This document shows, one piece after another, positions 37,000 through 46,673 of a DNA stretch of 64,000 bases (its first letter is position 1; each line of letters starts with the position of its first letter). The stretch comes from Thalassospira povalilytica. GTDB taxonomy: Bacteria; Pseudomonadota; Alphaproteobacteria; Rhodospirillales; Thalassospiraceae. The notes beneath the pieces were generated by a model that was given only the letters and a program-made list of their open reading frames with translations, did no database searches and had not been told where the DNA came from. The stretch spans positions 744,001 through 808,000 of the forward strand of contig NZ_PGTS01000001.1 of the NCBI RefSeq assembly GCF_002844235.1, read 5' to 3'. A program made the position numbers and the translations under genes.

Positions 37000-37836
37000 T
37001 TACGGCACCTGTCGACGCAGACGTGCGACATCGGCGTGACTGGTGTCAATGATCCCGCGATAGGCATGCCAGCTTGAATAGCCAAGCAACGGCATCATGA
37101 TCGCCAGTCCGAACATGAAGACGACCATGCCACAGGCGGCAAGAATGGCAATCACCGCAGCCCAGCCAATCAGAACTTTCCAGTTTTTGCGAAACGCATT
37201 CACACTGATGATGACAGCGGTAATCACATCAACATCGCGATCAACCAGAAGCGGGATCGAGACCACCGAAATGGCAAAAACAATGATCGCCAGCGCACCG
37301 CCAAGGATGGAACCGGTAATCAGGAATGTAATCGCATCGCGCGAAAAGAATGTTTCCCAGATCAGGGCATCAAGTGACGGCATGGTTCCGTTGTAAAACA
37401 GCGCGAACAGCAACATCGCAATCCGCGTCCATGCCAGGAAGAACAGCATCAGCACAACACCGATCGCCCCGATCTGTCCGGGGTTGCGGCGAAAACCGTT
37501 CAGGCTGTGCCAGATGGTAACATTTTCGCCCATCTCAAGGCGGCGGCTGGTTTCGTAAAGGCCCACGGCGACAAGCGGTGCCAAAAGCATAAAGCCCGCA
37601 GCCAGCGGCAATGTCAGATAAGGCTGTCCGGTTCGAAAGATGCTCAGGATCACGAGCCACCCAGCCAGGACGCAAAGCGCACCATAGGTCAGGCCAATCG
37701 CCGGTGTCTGTTTGAAGTCCCGCCAGCCGGCCTGAAGCCATTTGCCGGACTGGTCGGTTGTGATGGTCCGGATCGTAATACCGTGCAGTCCGTTGTCGAC
37801 CGTGTTTTCTGGCGTTTGAATTGTTGTATCGGTCAT
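37000..37836 (-). CDS. DUF2189 integral membrane protein
   Basis: This polytopic inner-membrane protein of 278 residues belongs to DUF2189, function unknown. After a soluble start it has WLQAGWRDFKQTPAIGLTYG (the family signature region, about 34-53) and then six hydrophobic segments, among them ALCVLAGWLVILSIF, PLAAGFMLLAPLVAVGLY, IGVVLMLFFLAW and AAVIAILAACGMVVFMFGLAIMM. The loop YSSWHAYRGIID near the C-terminus is well conserved in the family. GGGAGG lies 7 nt before the ATG at 37836, which is why I prefer it to the ATG two codons upstream. It is monocistronic. Confidence 0.88.
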   Translation of the reverse strand: MTDTTIQTPENTVDNGLHGITIRTITTDQSGKWLQAGWRDFKQTPAIGLTYGALCVLAGWLVILSIFRTGQPYLTLPLAAGFMLLAPLVAVGLYETSRRLEMGENVTIWHSLNGFRRNPGQIGAIGVVLMLFFLAWTRIAMLLFALFYNGTMPSLDALIWETFFSRDAITFLITGSILGGALAIIVFAISVVSIPLLVDRDVDVITAVIISVNAFRKNWKVLIGWAAVIAILAACGMVVFMFGLAIMMPLLGYSSWHAYRGIIDTSHADVARLRRQVP

Positions 37837-37842
37837 TTTCAT

Positions 37843-38299
37843 CCTCCCTGCCGCGGAAAAGCGCGATGATCTTTCGATTTGAATGAAAGTCAGGATTGAA
37901 TTTATTGTTTTCTAAAATGTATCATTTTAATCGACGATTTCCAGTATCCAGTTGATTTTAAACTATGTATTTGGCTCGAAAGGTGTTTCGAAACTGGAAT
38001 TTATGGTTTGGTTACGGCCTGTTCGATGCTTGTTTTTATTTGTTAAAAATTGTGCGATTTCTGCGCGATGCTTGACCCGTGTCCGGGGGCTGCTCACATG
38101 TTATGGGCCGGGGCGATAAGGCGGTGGAAAAATGCTTCCCGCAAGATCGCGCACCATGTCGTGTAATGAATGCAACATTCTCTCGCCATTTTCTGTTGCG
38201 ACAGATGTCACGAGCCCTATGATTTTGGACTGAAAATCAAACCATTGAGGGTCACGGCCAAACGGCAGTGTGACCTTGCGAGCGAGCGGAGCCTGACTG
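37843..38299. other. AT-rich intergenic region upstream of the AsmA gene
   Basis: I see no convincing gene in these 457 nt. The first half is clearly richer in A and T than its surroundings. It carries a palindrome TCGAAA-GGTG-TTTCGA at 37976-37991 that may be an operator for either divergent gene (DUF2189 or AsmA). A short minus-strand frame ending at 38101 lacks a ribosome site and is not called. Confidence 0.5.
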
Positions 38300-41200
38300 T
38301 TGAAAAAGATCCTTGCCGTAATCGGTGCGTTAGTAGTGGTGCTTGTAGCCGCATTGCTGATCATTCCGTCCCTGATTGACTGGAATGGCTACAAGGCACA
38401 GATCACCCAGGCCGTCCGGGATGCGACGGGCAGGGAGCTTGTTCTGACGGGCGACCTGTCGATGTCGCTGATCCCGTCGCCGTCGCTTTCGGCAAGTCAG
38501 GTGACCTTGGGCAATTTGCCTGGTGCACAGGATGCCGACATGGTTTCGATTGAAGAGGCGCGGGTTTCGGTTGCCCTGATGCCGCTGCTTACCGGCAATA
38601 TCCAGGTTACTGAAGTCAGCCTGATTGATCCGGTTATCGCAATCGAGACATTTGATAACGGTACGAACAATCTGGTCTTTGATCCGGCAGCCGCGCCGCG
38701 TTCCGGACCGGATGCAGGCACGATAACAGTTCCGCAAACAGAGCCCCAGACCCCGGCAGCCAACGAGGAAAATGGTGGCAGTGCCACAACCGGGACTGAG
38801 GAAACCGCATCGGGCAGTGATTTTGCAAGCACGATCAAGATCGATCGTCTTGAAATCGAAAATGCCACCATCATTTACCGCACCCCGGGTTCGGTCGAAC
38901 GTATCGAGGGTCTGACGGTTGGTGTGTCGGCCGACAGTCTGAATGGTCCGCTCGAAGGGGAAGGGTACGTTTTCTATCGCGGTATCCCGCTGACATTTGG
39001 CTTTAATGTCGGTCAGATCAGTCAGGTTGCGCCATTCCCGATCAGCCTGAAAGTCGGCATCGACAAGGTTGACGGTGGTGTCACCGTTGCCGGGCGCGTC
39101 GATCTTTCAACCGACAATCCCGGCTTTGATGGTCAGATTGACGGTGATTTCAAGGACCTTCGCGAGGCGGCCCTGCGTATTGCCGGCGATGGTGCGGAAA
39201 TCCCCGATATTGCGGCAAAGCCGCTTGATCTTGGTGGTCACATCACCGCGAATGCAAAGTCGGTCACATTAAATGATCTGTCGATCCGCTTTGGCGAGAC
39301 CCGTGGTTCGGGCGCCATTGCCATTGATCAGGAACCCAGCATGCGTGCCGATGTCGCATTGCGGTTCAACCAGCTTGACCTTGATAGCATTCTGGTTCTG
39401 GCAGATATGGGCGACGGGGCCGGGGCTGCATCGGGTTCGTCATCGACAGATACCGCAACTTCGGGCAATGACGGTGCAACCGATGGCAGCGCGCAATCCA
39501 TCCCGTCGCAAAGCTCGGTTAAAAAGGGTGACAGTGCAAATGCACCGATCATTCCGGCTGATCTGACAGCCGCGATCGATTTTGAAGTCGAAACCCTTAT
39601 TTATAATCAGACCCCGGTTCACAATGCGCGGGTCAATGCCGCGATTGCCAACAGCAAGATCACCCTGAACGAGGTTTCAGCGGGCCTTCCGGGCGGGACA
39701 GACTTTGCCGTGTTCGGCAGCATTTCAGGCGAAAAACCCAAACTGTCTGCGGCGCTGAGCTATGAAATGGCATCGGAAAATATCCGGGCGGTGATCCGTT
39801 GGCTGGGTGTTGATGTTGACGGTGTTCGTGCGGACAGGCTGCGCCGGTTCTCACTGACTGGCGGGATCAAGGGAACGCCCGATCAGTTGAACATCTCCGA
39901 TCTTGACCTTCGAATTGATGACACCGCCATTCGTGGTGCGGTTGTTGCCAATCTTGGCGGATCGGGGCTGCCGGCACTTGGTATCGGCCTGAAGCTCGAC
40001 CGGATCAATCTTGATCAGTATGTCGCAACCGCCCAGACCGGTGGCGATGCATCCGCAACGACGTCGGGCAGCGCGGGCAATGGCACCGCAACCGGAACGT
40101 CCGCCACGGGCGGGGCTGAGAACGGTGCTTCAAACGCGACCGCGGCCAAGGAAGACATGGTCAAGGTCATCAAGGACGCATTGGCGCCACTTGATGGGCT
40201 GGCGGCAAATTACCGGCTGGCTGCCGATGAAATCATTTCGTCGGGTGTTGCTGTGCGCGGCATCATGATTGATGGCAGCATCAAGGGGCGCGATATCACC
40301 CTTGGCAATTTTGCCGTTTCAGATGCCGCAGGGCTGAGTGCATCGGCAAAGGGTACCTTTAATGGCAGTGCCGATATTCCGGCTTTTGAAAATCTGTCTG
40401 TCCGGGTAACCGCAAAGACGCTGGAACCGCTTGCCAAGCTTACGGGCATTACGCTTCCGGCACCGGCAAGCAGCTATAAAAGCATTCAGGCAAATCTTGG
40501 CCTGAATGGTCCGATTACTGGTCCGACCCTTAAACTTGATGTGTCCAACCCGCTTATGCAGGTGGCACTTGATGGTGTGGTGTCACAGATGCTGGGCGCC
40601 AATCCGGGACTGGATGGCAAACTGGCGGTGCAGGCATCCAGTCTGAACCGCGCGCTTGATCTTGTTGCACCGACCTATACGCCATCAGGCAATCTTGGCC
40701 GACTGGCTGTTTCCAGCACGGTCAAGGGCAATGCGCAAAATGTTGCGCTTGATGATCTGAAGTTTGTGCTTGGTGCGTTCGAAACCGCGGGTAAGGTGAC
40801 CTTTGACGGCAGCCAGGCACAGCCGAAACTGACGGTCGCACTTTCTGGTGGCAAACTGGTCGTCGATCCGTTCGTGCCTGCACAAAAGCGCGCTGGTCTT
40901 ATGCACGGTATTGGCAGTGGTCCGCGCAAGGCCGCGTTCAATCTGCCGGCAAGCATGACCGCAACACGGGTTGATGCGCGTGATGGTACGCCGTGGGATG
41001 ATACCGTCATTGACGTATCGGCATTGCGATCGATTGATGCCGATATCGCCATTGCGCTTGATCAGCTTGATTTCGATACCTACAGCCTTGTTAACCCGGA
41101 TCTGAAGGCAATCCTGGTTCAGGGACTTCTGACGATCTCGAACTTCAAGGGACTGTTGGGGGATGGTGATCTTGCCATCAACGGCACGTTTGACGCACGT

Positions 41201-41893
41201 AACACGGATGTGCCGCAACTTGCCCTGAAGGGGGATCTTGATGGTGCGCGGATCGAACGGCTGACGCCGATCAAGGTGGCCAATGATACGATTATTGGCG
41301 GTGCGAACCTTAAATTCGATGTTACGGCAGCGGGCAATACGTCACGCCGTCTGGTTTCGGCCCTGAACGGCACGGCCAATCTGGTTTTGACCGAGGTCCG
41401 GTTCAGCAATGCGTCAAAACGGTCGAATGATCCGAAGCTCAATATCGAAGCCCTACTACGTCAGGGGCCACAGGCAATGGTCGTCGAAGGGGTTGGCAAC
41501 AACGATCTGCTGCAATCGCTTGAAGGTGACATCACCATCACCAAGGGCATTGCCAAGACCACCCGTGTCGAAGCGCTTTCGCGTGTCGGGACGGCGGATG
41601 CCGATGCGACGCTTGATCTTCCGAAATGGGTGATGGATACGACCGCAGATTTCGATTTTTCCAAGAAGATCGAAGAACTGCCGCCGTTCAGCGTTTATGC
41701 CAAAGGCAAGATCGATGATCCGGTCATTACCGGACGCATGGACAAGGTTGCGGTCAAGGTTCTTGATAACATCCTTGATAAGGCACTTGGCGGAAGCAGC
41801 TCAGGCAACAGTGATACCGGATCAGGTGGCAATTCACCCGAAGATGCGGCAAAGGGCCTTTTGAAAGGGCTTTTGAATCAATTTGGTCGCTAG
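38300..41893 (+). CDS. AsmA-family protein
   Basis: This very large inner-membrane-anchored periplasmic protein of 1197 residues belongs to the AsmA-like group, whose members are thought to bridge the envelope and move lipids to the outer membrane. One N-terminal helix (LAVIGALVVVLVAALLIIP) is followed by SLIDWNGYKAQITQAVRDATGREL, the AsmA start motif (quoted partly: IDWNGYKAQITQAV). Long beta-rich repeats follow, with low-complexity S/T/G/A linkers near 135-180, 375-410 and 585-620, and a C-terminal AsmA_2 region (LNGTANLVLTEVRFSN). It ends in a G/S-rich tail. The start is a TTG at 38300; a GCGGAG lies about 9 nt upstream. Confidence 0.92.
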   Translation: MKKILAVIGALVVVLVAALLIIPSLIDWNGYKAQITQAVRDATGRELVLTGDLSMSLIPSPSLSASQVTLGNLPGAQDADMVSIEEARVSVALMPLLTGNIQVTEVSLIDPVIAIETFDNGTNNLVFDPAAAPRSGPDAGTITVPQTEPQTPAANEENGGSATTGTEETASGSDFASTIKIDRLEIENATIIYRTPGSVERIEGLTVGVSADSLNGPLEGEGYVFYRGIPLTFGFNVGQISQVAPFPISLKVGIDKVDGGVTVAGRVDLSTDNPGFDGQIDGDFKDLREAALRIAGDGAEIPDIAAKPLDLGGHITANAKSVTLNDLSIRFGETRGSGAIAIDQEPSMRADVALRFNQLDLDSILVLADMGDGAGAASGSSSTDTATSGNDGATDGSAQSIPSQSSVKKGDSANAPIIPADLTAAIDFEVETLIYNQTPVHNARVNAAIANSKITLNEVSAGLPGGTDFAVFGSISGEKPKLSAALSYEMASENIRAVIRWLGVDVDGVRADRLRRFSLTGGIKGTPDQLNISDLDLRIDDTAIRGAVVANLGGSGLPALGIGLKLDRINLDQYVATAQTGGDASATTSGSAGNGTATGTSATGGAENGASNATAAKEDMVKVIKDALAPLDGLAANYRLAADEIISSGVAVRGIMIDGSIKGRDITLGNFAVSDAAGLSASAKGTFNGSADIPAFENLSVRVTAKTLEPLAKLTGITLPAPASSYKSIQANLGLNGPITGPTLKLDVSNPLMQVALDGVVSQMLGANPGLDGKLAVQASSLNRALDLVAPTYTPSGNLGRLAVSSTVKGNAQNVALDDLKFVLGAFETAGKVTFDGSQAQPKLTVALSGGKLVVDPFVPAQKRAGLMHGIGSGPRKAAFNLPASMTATRVDARDGTPWDDTVIDVSALRSIDADIAIALDQLDFDTYSLVNPDLKAILVQGLLTISNFKGLLGDGDLAINGTFDARNTDVPQLALKGDLDGARIERLTPIKVANDTIIGGANLKFDVTAAGNTSRRLVSALNGTANLVLTEVRFSNASKRSNDPKLNIEALLRQGPQAMVVEGVGNNDLLQSLEGDITITKGIAKTTRVEALSRVGTADADATLDLPKWVMDTTADFDFSKKIEELPPFSVYAKGKIDDPVITGRMDKVAVKVLDNILDKALGGSSSGNSDTGSGGNSPEDAAKGLLKGLLNQFGR

Positions 41894-41916
41894 GTGTGCG
41901 GCATCGTGATGACACA

Positions 41917-41950
41917 GAAAACGGCCCTGCATTGCGGGGCCGTTTTTCGT
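41917..41950 (+). terminator. Terminator after the AsmA gene
   Basis: AAAACGGCCC pairs with GGGCCGTTTT around a short TGCATTGC-type loop and continues with a T-run. Confidence 0.9.
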
Positions 41951-42064
41951 TTGTCCTCAGACGGTTGTTCGTATGTTGTAATATAACGGCAAAAAAACCT
42001 TAACAAACGGGCTCGGCTTCGACATGATCCGCGCGTCGATTCCCTTTTGTGGTAACGGTTGATT

Positions 42065-43591
42065 ATGTCGGTTAAAAAAACTGCTCTGGATAAGGACCTC
42101 AAGTGGCAAAAGCGCATGGATGCCGGGATGGGCGCAACTGCGTCGATCAGTGCAAAACTTGGTCTTGCCATTGTTTTCCTGCTTGCCTGTAGTGCGTTTG
42201 TCGCCTTTCACATGGGTGGACTGCCGCAAAGTGGCTTCCTGATCGCCGCTGCTGTGATCGGCGGTTACATGGCGCTCAATATCGGTGCCAATGATGTTGC
42301 CAACAATGTTGGTCCTGCGGTCGGCTCAAAAGCACTGACCATGGTTGGTGCGCTGTTGATTGCCGCCGTTTTCGAAGCCGCAGGTGCGATCATTGCCGGT
42401 GGCGACGTTGTCGGGACCATCAAGAACGGCATTATCGATCCAAACCAGATGCCTGATGCCCAGACCTTTGTCTGGGCGATGATGGCGGCGCTTTTGGCGG
42501 CTGCCCTTTGGCTGAACCTGGCGACCTGGCTCGGGGCGCCGGTATCAACCACGCATTCGATCGTTGGCGGTGTGATGGGTGCTGGCATGGCTGCCGTCGG
42601 GCTTGGCGCCGTCAACTGGCCGACCATGGGCACCATTGCTGCCAGCTGGGTGATTTCCCCGGTCCTGGGTGGTCTGATTGCCGCGGGCTTCTTGGCCTTT
42701 ATCAAATTCCGCATCATCTATACCGCAGACCGCGTTGCGGCCGCACGCAAATGGGTTCCGATCCTTGTGGGCGTGATGGTTTCGGCATTCTCGATGTATC
42801 TGATGATGAAGGGTGTGAAGAAAGTCTGGAAGGCCGATACCCCGGTTGTGATTGCCATTGGTATCGCCGCATTCTTCATTACGGTCATTCCGGTTCGCAA
42901 GGCCGTGATCCGTGCATCGGCATCGATGACCGGACGGCGTAAGGAAATTGCATCGCTGTTCCGTATTCCGCTTGTTGTGTCGGCAGCTCTTTTGTCCTTT
43001 GCCCACGGCTCTAACGACGTTGCCAACGCGATTGGCCCGCTTGCAGCCATCGTATCGGGTGTGGATAGCGGTGAAATCGTGACCAAGGCCCCGATCCCGA
43101 TCTGGGTTATGGTGATTGGTGCGCTTGGTATTTCGGCTGGTCTGATCCTGTTTGGTCCGAAACTGATCAAAACCGTTGGCTCCAAAATCACCAAACTTGA
43201 TCCGATCCGTGCCTATACGGTTGCACTTTCGGCGGCATTGACCGTGATTGTGGCCTCGGCACTCGGTCTTCCTGTCAGCTCGACCCACATTGCGGTCGGC
43301 GCGGTGTTTGGTGTCGGTTTCCTGCGTGAAAGCCTGTCGCATCGTCGTCGTCAGGTGGCACCGCCGATGCTGGTGGACGCGCCGGAAGGCGAACAGTCCG
43401 ACGAACATCTCGAAGCATTGCGTCAGATTGATCCGAACGAAGCCGAACGGGCCGAGAAGAAACTGCGCAAGCGGCTTCTGGTGCGCCGTCGCTATGCGGT
43501 GACGATTGCAACAGCCTGGGTGGTGACGGTTCCGGCCGGTGCCTTCCTTGGGGCGCTGCTGTTCTTCACCATTCGCGGTATCATGCTGTAA
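42065..43591 (+). CDS. pit: Low-affinity inorganic phosphate transporter (PiT family)
   Basis: This inner-membrane phosphate/cation symporter has 508 residues. The duplicated PiT signature is clear: GANDVANNVGPAVGSKAL in the first half (about 74-91) and HGSNDVANAIGPLAAI in the second (about 316-331). The matching PVSTTHSIVGG and PVSSTHIAVGA loops are also present. About ten to twelve helices are predicted, with a hydrophilic basic loop near 440-480 (LRKRLLVRRR). The ATG at 42065 (MSVKKTALDKD) is preferred to the TTG two codons upstream. No phoU-like gene is adjacent. Confidence 0.95.
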   Translation: MSVKKTALDKDLKWQKRMDAGMGATASISAKLGLAIVFLLACSAFVAFHMGGLPQSGFLIAAAVIGGYMALNIGANDVANNVGPAVGSKALTMVGALLIAAVFEAAGAIIAGGDVVGTIKNGIIDPNQMPDAQTFVWAMMAALLAAALWLNLATWLGAPVSTTHSIVGGVMGAGMAAVGLGAVNWPTMGTIAASWVISPVLGGLIAAGFLAFIKFRIIYTADRVAAARKWVPILVGVMVSAFSMYLMMKGVKKVWKADTPVVIAIGIAAFFITVIPVRKAVIRASASMTGRRKEIASLFRIPLVVSAALLSFAHGSNDVANAIGPLAAIVSGVDSGEIVTKAPIPIWVMVIGALGISAGLILFGPKLIKTVGSKITKLDPIRAYTVALSAALTVIVASALGLPVSSTHIAVGAVFGVGFLRESLSHRRRQVAPPMLVDAPEGEQSDEHLEALRQIDPNEAERAEKKLRKRLLVRRRYAVTIATAWVVTVPAGAFLGALLFFTIRGIML

Positions 43592-43660
43592 TTGCAATAA
43601 GAATAAAGTTTCGCGGCACGGCGTCCCACTTTCCCCGGGGCGACTTGCAGCGATCTGCAG

Positions 43661-43692
43661 CGGCGGTCAGGGTAACCTGGCCGCCGTTTTTC
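43661..43692 (+). terminator. Terminator after the phosphate transporter gene
   Basis: CGGCGGTCAGG pairs with CCTGGCCGCCG, with one G-T pair, over GTAA and is followed by TTTTTCC. Confidence 0.88.
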
Positions 43693-43710
43693 CTTGACCA
43701 TACGGGGGGC

Positions 43711-43778
43711 GGGGCGTAAACAGCGCCCCAACCAAAGTTACCCGAACCCGGTCTTGATCGTCGCCCAGTAAGGTGGGC
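43711..43778 (+). promoter_or_regulatory. Structured leader upstream of the YhhQ gene
   Basis: Two hairpins precede the gene: GGGGCG-TAAACAG-CGCCCC (43711-43729) and GCCCA/TGGGC (43763-43767 with 43774-43778). It does not match the preQ1 riboswitch patterns I know, but the downstream gene belongs to queuosine metabolism, so a leader with a regulatory role is possible. Confidence 0.35.
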
Positions 43779-43824
43779 CGCGAGATTTGTTATGCGTGGG
43801 TTCACCTTTTTGAAGGACGAAAAG

Positions 43825-44370
43825 ATGAAAGCGATCATTTTCGGCATTCTGGCAATGGCAGCGACTGTTGTTGCGTCGAACATTCTGGTCGAATACCCGC
43901 TTCCGGGTGTGTTGGCAGATTGGCTGACCTATGGCGCCTTTACCTATCCGGTGGCGTTTCTGGTAACCGATCTGACCAACCGTGCACGCGGTGCAGGGGC
44001 CGCACGTATTGTTGTGCTGGCGGGCTTTGCCCTGGCTGTTGTGTTGTCGCTGATCCTTGCGGATACGCGGATCGCCATTGCGTCCGGTACTGCTTTCCTG
44101 ATTGCCCAGATGCTTGATGTCACCATCTTTGACAAACTGCGTCAGGCAACCTGGTGGAAAGCACCGCTTGTTTCATCTGGCATCGGTTCGGCTGTTGATA
44201 CGGCATTGTTCTTTTCGATCGCCTTTGCCGGTACCGGTCTTCCGTGGGATACCTGGGCATTGGGTGATTTCACCGCCAAGGTGATCATGGCGCTGACCTG
44301 TCTTGCGCCGTTCCGTCTGTTGATGGCGGTGGTAACGCCGCGCCTGAATGCGGAACCGGCACAGGGCTGA
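43825..44370 (+). CDS. yhhQ: Queuosine precursor transporter, YhhQ/VUT family
   Basis: This inner-membrane protein of 181 residues has about six helices. YhhQ (QPTR) imports the queuosine precursors preQ0 or preQ1. Typical features are ATVVASNILVEYP in the first helix, LTYGAFTYPVAFLVTDLTNR (the most conserved stretch, about 37-56), LIAQMLDVTIFDKLR and GIGSAVDTALFFSIAF. The ATG at 43825 has GAAGGACG upstream. Its place directly before queA, tgt and queF strongly supports the function. A GAAGGGGCG/CGCCCCTTC hairpin separates it from queA. Confidence 0.9.
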   Translation: MKAIIFGILAMAATVVASNILVEYPLPGVLADWLTYGAFTYPVAFLVTDLTNRARGAGAARIVVLAGFALAVVLSLILADTRIAIASGTAFLIAQMLDVTIFDKLRQATWWKAPLVSSGIGSAVDTALFFSIAFAGTGLPWDTWALGDFTAKVIMALTCLAPFRLLMAVVTPRLNAEPAQG

Positions 44371-44400
44371 TATGACGCGCCAAGCCTTGTGGTTTTGAAC

Positions 44401-44425
44401 GAAGGGGCGCATAAAACGCCCCTTC
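44401..44425 (+). terminator. Hairpin between yhhQ and queA
   Basis: GAAGGGGCG (44401-44409) pairs perfectly with CGCCCCTTC (44417-44425) over a 7-nt loop. The tail AATTGTTTG is only moderately T-rich, so it may attenuate rather than end transcription into queA. Confidence 0.6.
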
Positions 44426-44461
44426 AATTGTTTGTCCAATCAACCGGAATAATCCCGATCC

Positions 44462-45514
44462 ATGAAAGTCGATCTGTTCGATTTCGAATTGCCGCGCGAA
44501 CGCATTGCCGAACATCCGGCAAATCCGCGTGATGCTGCACGCATGCTTGATCTGTCTGCTGGCGGAATGACCGACCGTATCGTGCGCGAACTGCCCGATA
44601 TTTTGCGCCCGGGTGATTTGCTTATTTCCAATGATACCCGCGTGATCCCGGCGCGCCTGTTTGGCAAGCGCGGAGACGCCAAGGTCGAAGTCACCCTGCA
44701 CAAGCAGGAAGGACTGGCCGAATGGGTGGCGTTTGCAAAGCCGGCCAAAAAGCTTCGGATCGGGGAAACCTTCAAGGTCAATGACGAATTCGAAGCCGAA
44801 GTGCTTGATAAGAAGGATGGCGGCGAGGTTACGCTGAAATTCAACCGTTCGGGTGCCGACCTGATCGCGGCACTTGAAAAATACGGTGTCATGCCGTTGC
44901 CGCCCTATATCCGTCGCGAAGCCGGCGGCAGTGATCAGGACAAATCCGATTATCAGACCATCTTTGCCCAAAAAGATGGTGCTGTTGCAGCCCCGACGGC
45001 GGGCCTGCATTTTACCCCGGAACTTTTGGCCAATCTGGATGCGCGCGGGATCAATCGCCGCACCATTACCCTGCATGTCGGGGCGGGCACGTTCCTTCCG
45101 GTCAAGGTTGATGATACCGATGACCATAAAATGCATGCGGAATGGGGATCGATCAGCAAGGAAATCGCTGATCTGATCAACGAAACGCGCGCCAATGGCG
45201 GACGCGTTGTTGCGGTGGGTACGACGTCGCTGCGCCTGCTTGAAAGTGCGGCGCGCGAAGATGGTGTGGTTGAACCGTTCGAAGCGGAAACCGACATCTT
45301 TATCACGCCGGGGTATAAGTTCCGCGCGGTCGACATGCTTTTGACCAACTTCCATCTGCCGCGTTCGACCCTGTTCATGCTGGTTTCGGCCTTTGCCGGG
45401 TTTGAACGCATGAAGGCCGCCTATAACCACGCGATCGAAAACGAATACCGTTTTTATTCTTATGGCGATTGCAGTCTGCTTGAATGCGCCAGTAAAATTG
45501 ATGCACGGACATAA
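44462..45514 (+). CDS. queA: S-adenosylmethionine:tRNA ribosyltransferase-isomerase QueA
   Basis: QueA transfers the ribosyl part of S-adenosylmethionine to preQ1 at tRNA position 34, making epoxyqueuosine. The 350-residue protein shows the family sequence throughout: FDFELPRERIAEHPANPRDAAR (quoted partly: LPRERIAEHPA), LLISNDTRVIPARLFG, PPYIRR, QTIFAQKDGAVAAPTAGLHF, TLHVGAGTFLPVK, and FHLPRSTLFMLVSAFAG. The length is normal. The ATG at 44462 lies 91 nt after yhhQ; tgt begins 6 nt after its stop. Confidence 0.97.
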   Translation: MKVDLFDFELPRERIAEHPANPRDAARMLDLSAGGMTDRIVRELPDILRPGDLLISNDTRVIPARLFGKRGDAKVEVTLHKQEGLAEWVAFAKPAKKLRIGETFKVNDEFEAEVLDKKDGGEVTLKFNRSGADLIAALEKYGVMPLPPYIRREAGGSDQDKSDYQTIFAQKDGAVAAPTAGLHFTPELLANLDARGINRRTITLHVGAGTFLPVKVDDTDDHKMHAEWGSISKEIADLINETRANGGRVVAVGTTSLRLLESAAREDGVVEPFEAETDIFITPGYKFRAVDMLLTNFHLPRSTLFMLVSAFAGFERMKAAYNHAIENEYRFYSYGDCSLLECASKIDART

Positions 45515-45520
45515 ATTGTC

Positions 45521-46663
45521 ATGACCGAATTTCGCTATGAATTGCTTGCCCAGGATGGCAAGGCCCGTTTGGGGCGCATCCACACCGCGCACGGCGTGAT
45601 CGATACGCCGACTTTCATGCCGGTGGGGACTGCCGCCACGGTTAAGGGCATGTTGCCGGAAAACGTCGCCGATACCGGTGCGCAAATCCTTCTTGGCAAT
45701 ACGTACCATTTGATGCTGCGTCCGGGTGCGGAACGCATTGCGCGTCTTGGTGGCCTGCATAAATTCATGAACTGGGACAAGCCGATCCTGACTGACAGTG
45801 GCGGGTATCAGGTCATGTCGCTGGCAAAATTGCGCAAGATCACCGAAGAAGGTGTCACCTTCAAAAGCCACATTGACGGGCGCAAGTTTAACCTGACGCC
45901 GGAACGCTCGATGGAAATCCAGCATTTGCTGGGCTCGACCATCACCATGGCCTTTGATGAATGCACGCCGTTCCCGGCAACCGAGCAGCAGGCCCGCGAA
46001 AGCATGCAGATGTCGATGCGCTGGGCCAAGCGGTCCAAGGACGCCTTTGTCGAACGCGAAGGCTATGCGCTTTATGGCATTCAGCAGGGCAGCGTTTTTG
46101 AAAACCTGCGTCGTGAAAGTTCGGAGAAGCTGGCCGAGCTTGATCTTCCGGGCCATTCGGTTGGTGGTCTTGCAGTTGGCGAAGGCCAGCAGATCATGTT
46201 TGATACGCTTGATTTCTGCGTCGATATGCTGCCGGCCAACAAGCCGCGTTACCTGATGGGGGTTGGCAAGCCGTCTGATCTTGTTGGTGCGGTGATGCGC
46301 GGGATTGATCAGTTTGATTGCGTTCTTCCGACCCGTTCGGGCCGCAATGCGCAGGCCTTTACCCATCGCGGGACCTTGAACCTTAAGAATGGCCGTCATC
46401 GCGATGATGATCGTCCGCTTGATGATCAGTGCAATTGCCCGGCTTGTACAAAATATTCGCGGGCCTATCTGCATCATCTGATCAAGGCGGGTGAAATTCT
46501 GGGTGCGGTTCTGCTGACCTGGCATAACCTTGCCTATTATCAGGATTTGATGCGCGGCATGCGCGAAGCCATTGCCGAAGGCCGGATGGAGGCCTTTGCG
46601 CGCGATTTCCATGCCGGACAGGAAGGCGGGGATATCGATCCCGTGCCGATCATCGAAGATTAA
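45521..46663 (+). CDS. tgt: Queuine tRNA-ribosyltransferase (TGT)
   Basis: TGT exchanges guanine 34 of GUN-anticodon tRNAs for preQ1. In 380 residues the catalytic aspartates are visible in [12 protein letters not shown] (about 90-101) and [16 protein letters not shown] (about 266-281). The zinc site is [16 protein letters not shown] (C-x-C-x2-C with the distal His), and [13 protein letters not shown] is also conserved. Length and start ([16 protein letters not shown]) are standard. It lies 6 nt after queA and 10 nt before queF. Confidence 0.97.
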   Translation: MTEFRYELLAQDGKARLGRIHTAHGVIDTPTFMPVGTAATVKGMLPENVADTGAQILLGNTYHLMLRPGAERIARLGGLHKFMNWDKPILTDSGGYQVMSLAKLRKITEEGVTFKSHIDGRKFNLTPERSMEIQHLLGSTITMAFDECTPFPATEQQARESMQMSMRWAKRSKDAFVEREGYALYGIQQGSVFENLRRESSEKLAELDLPGHSVGGLAVGEGQQIMFDTLDFCVDMLPANKPRYLMGVGKPSDLVGAVMRGIDQFDCVLPTRSGRNAQAFTHRGTLNLKNGRHRDDDRPLDDQCNCPACTKYSRAYLHHLIKAGEILGAVLLTWHNLAYYQDLMRGMREAIAEGRMEAFARDFHAGQEGGDIDPVPIIED

Positions 46664-46673
46664 GGAGGCTGTC

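Noticed and set aside
38101..38364. A short minus-strand frame overlapping the AsmA start, ending with a protein-like stretch
   Set aside because: No ribosome site, overlap with the AsmA N-terminus and codons unlike the neighbours. It could be revisited if related genomes conserve it.
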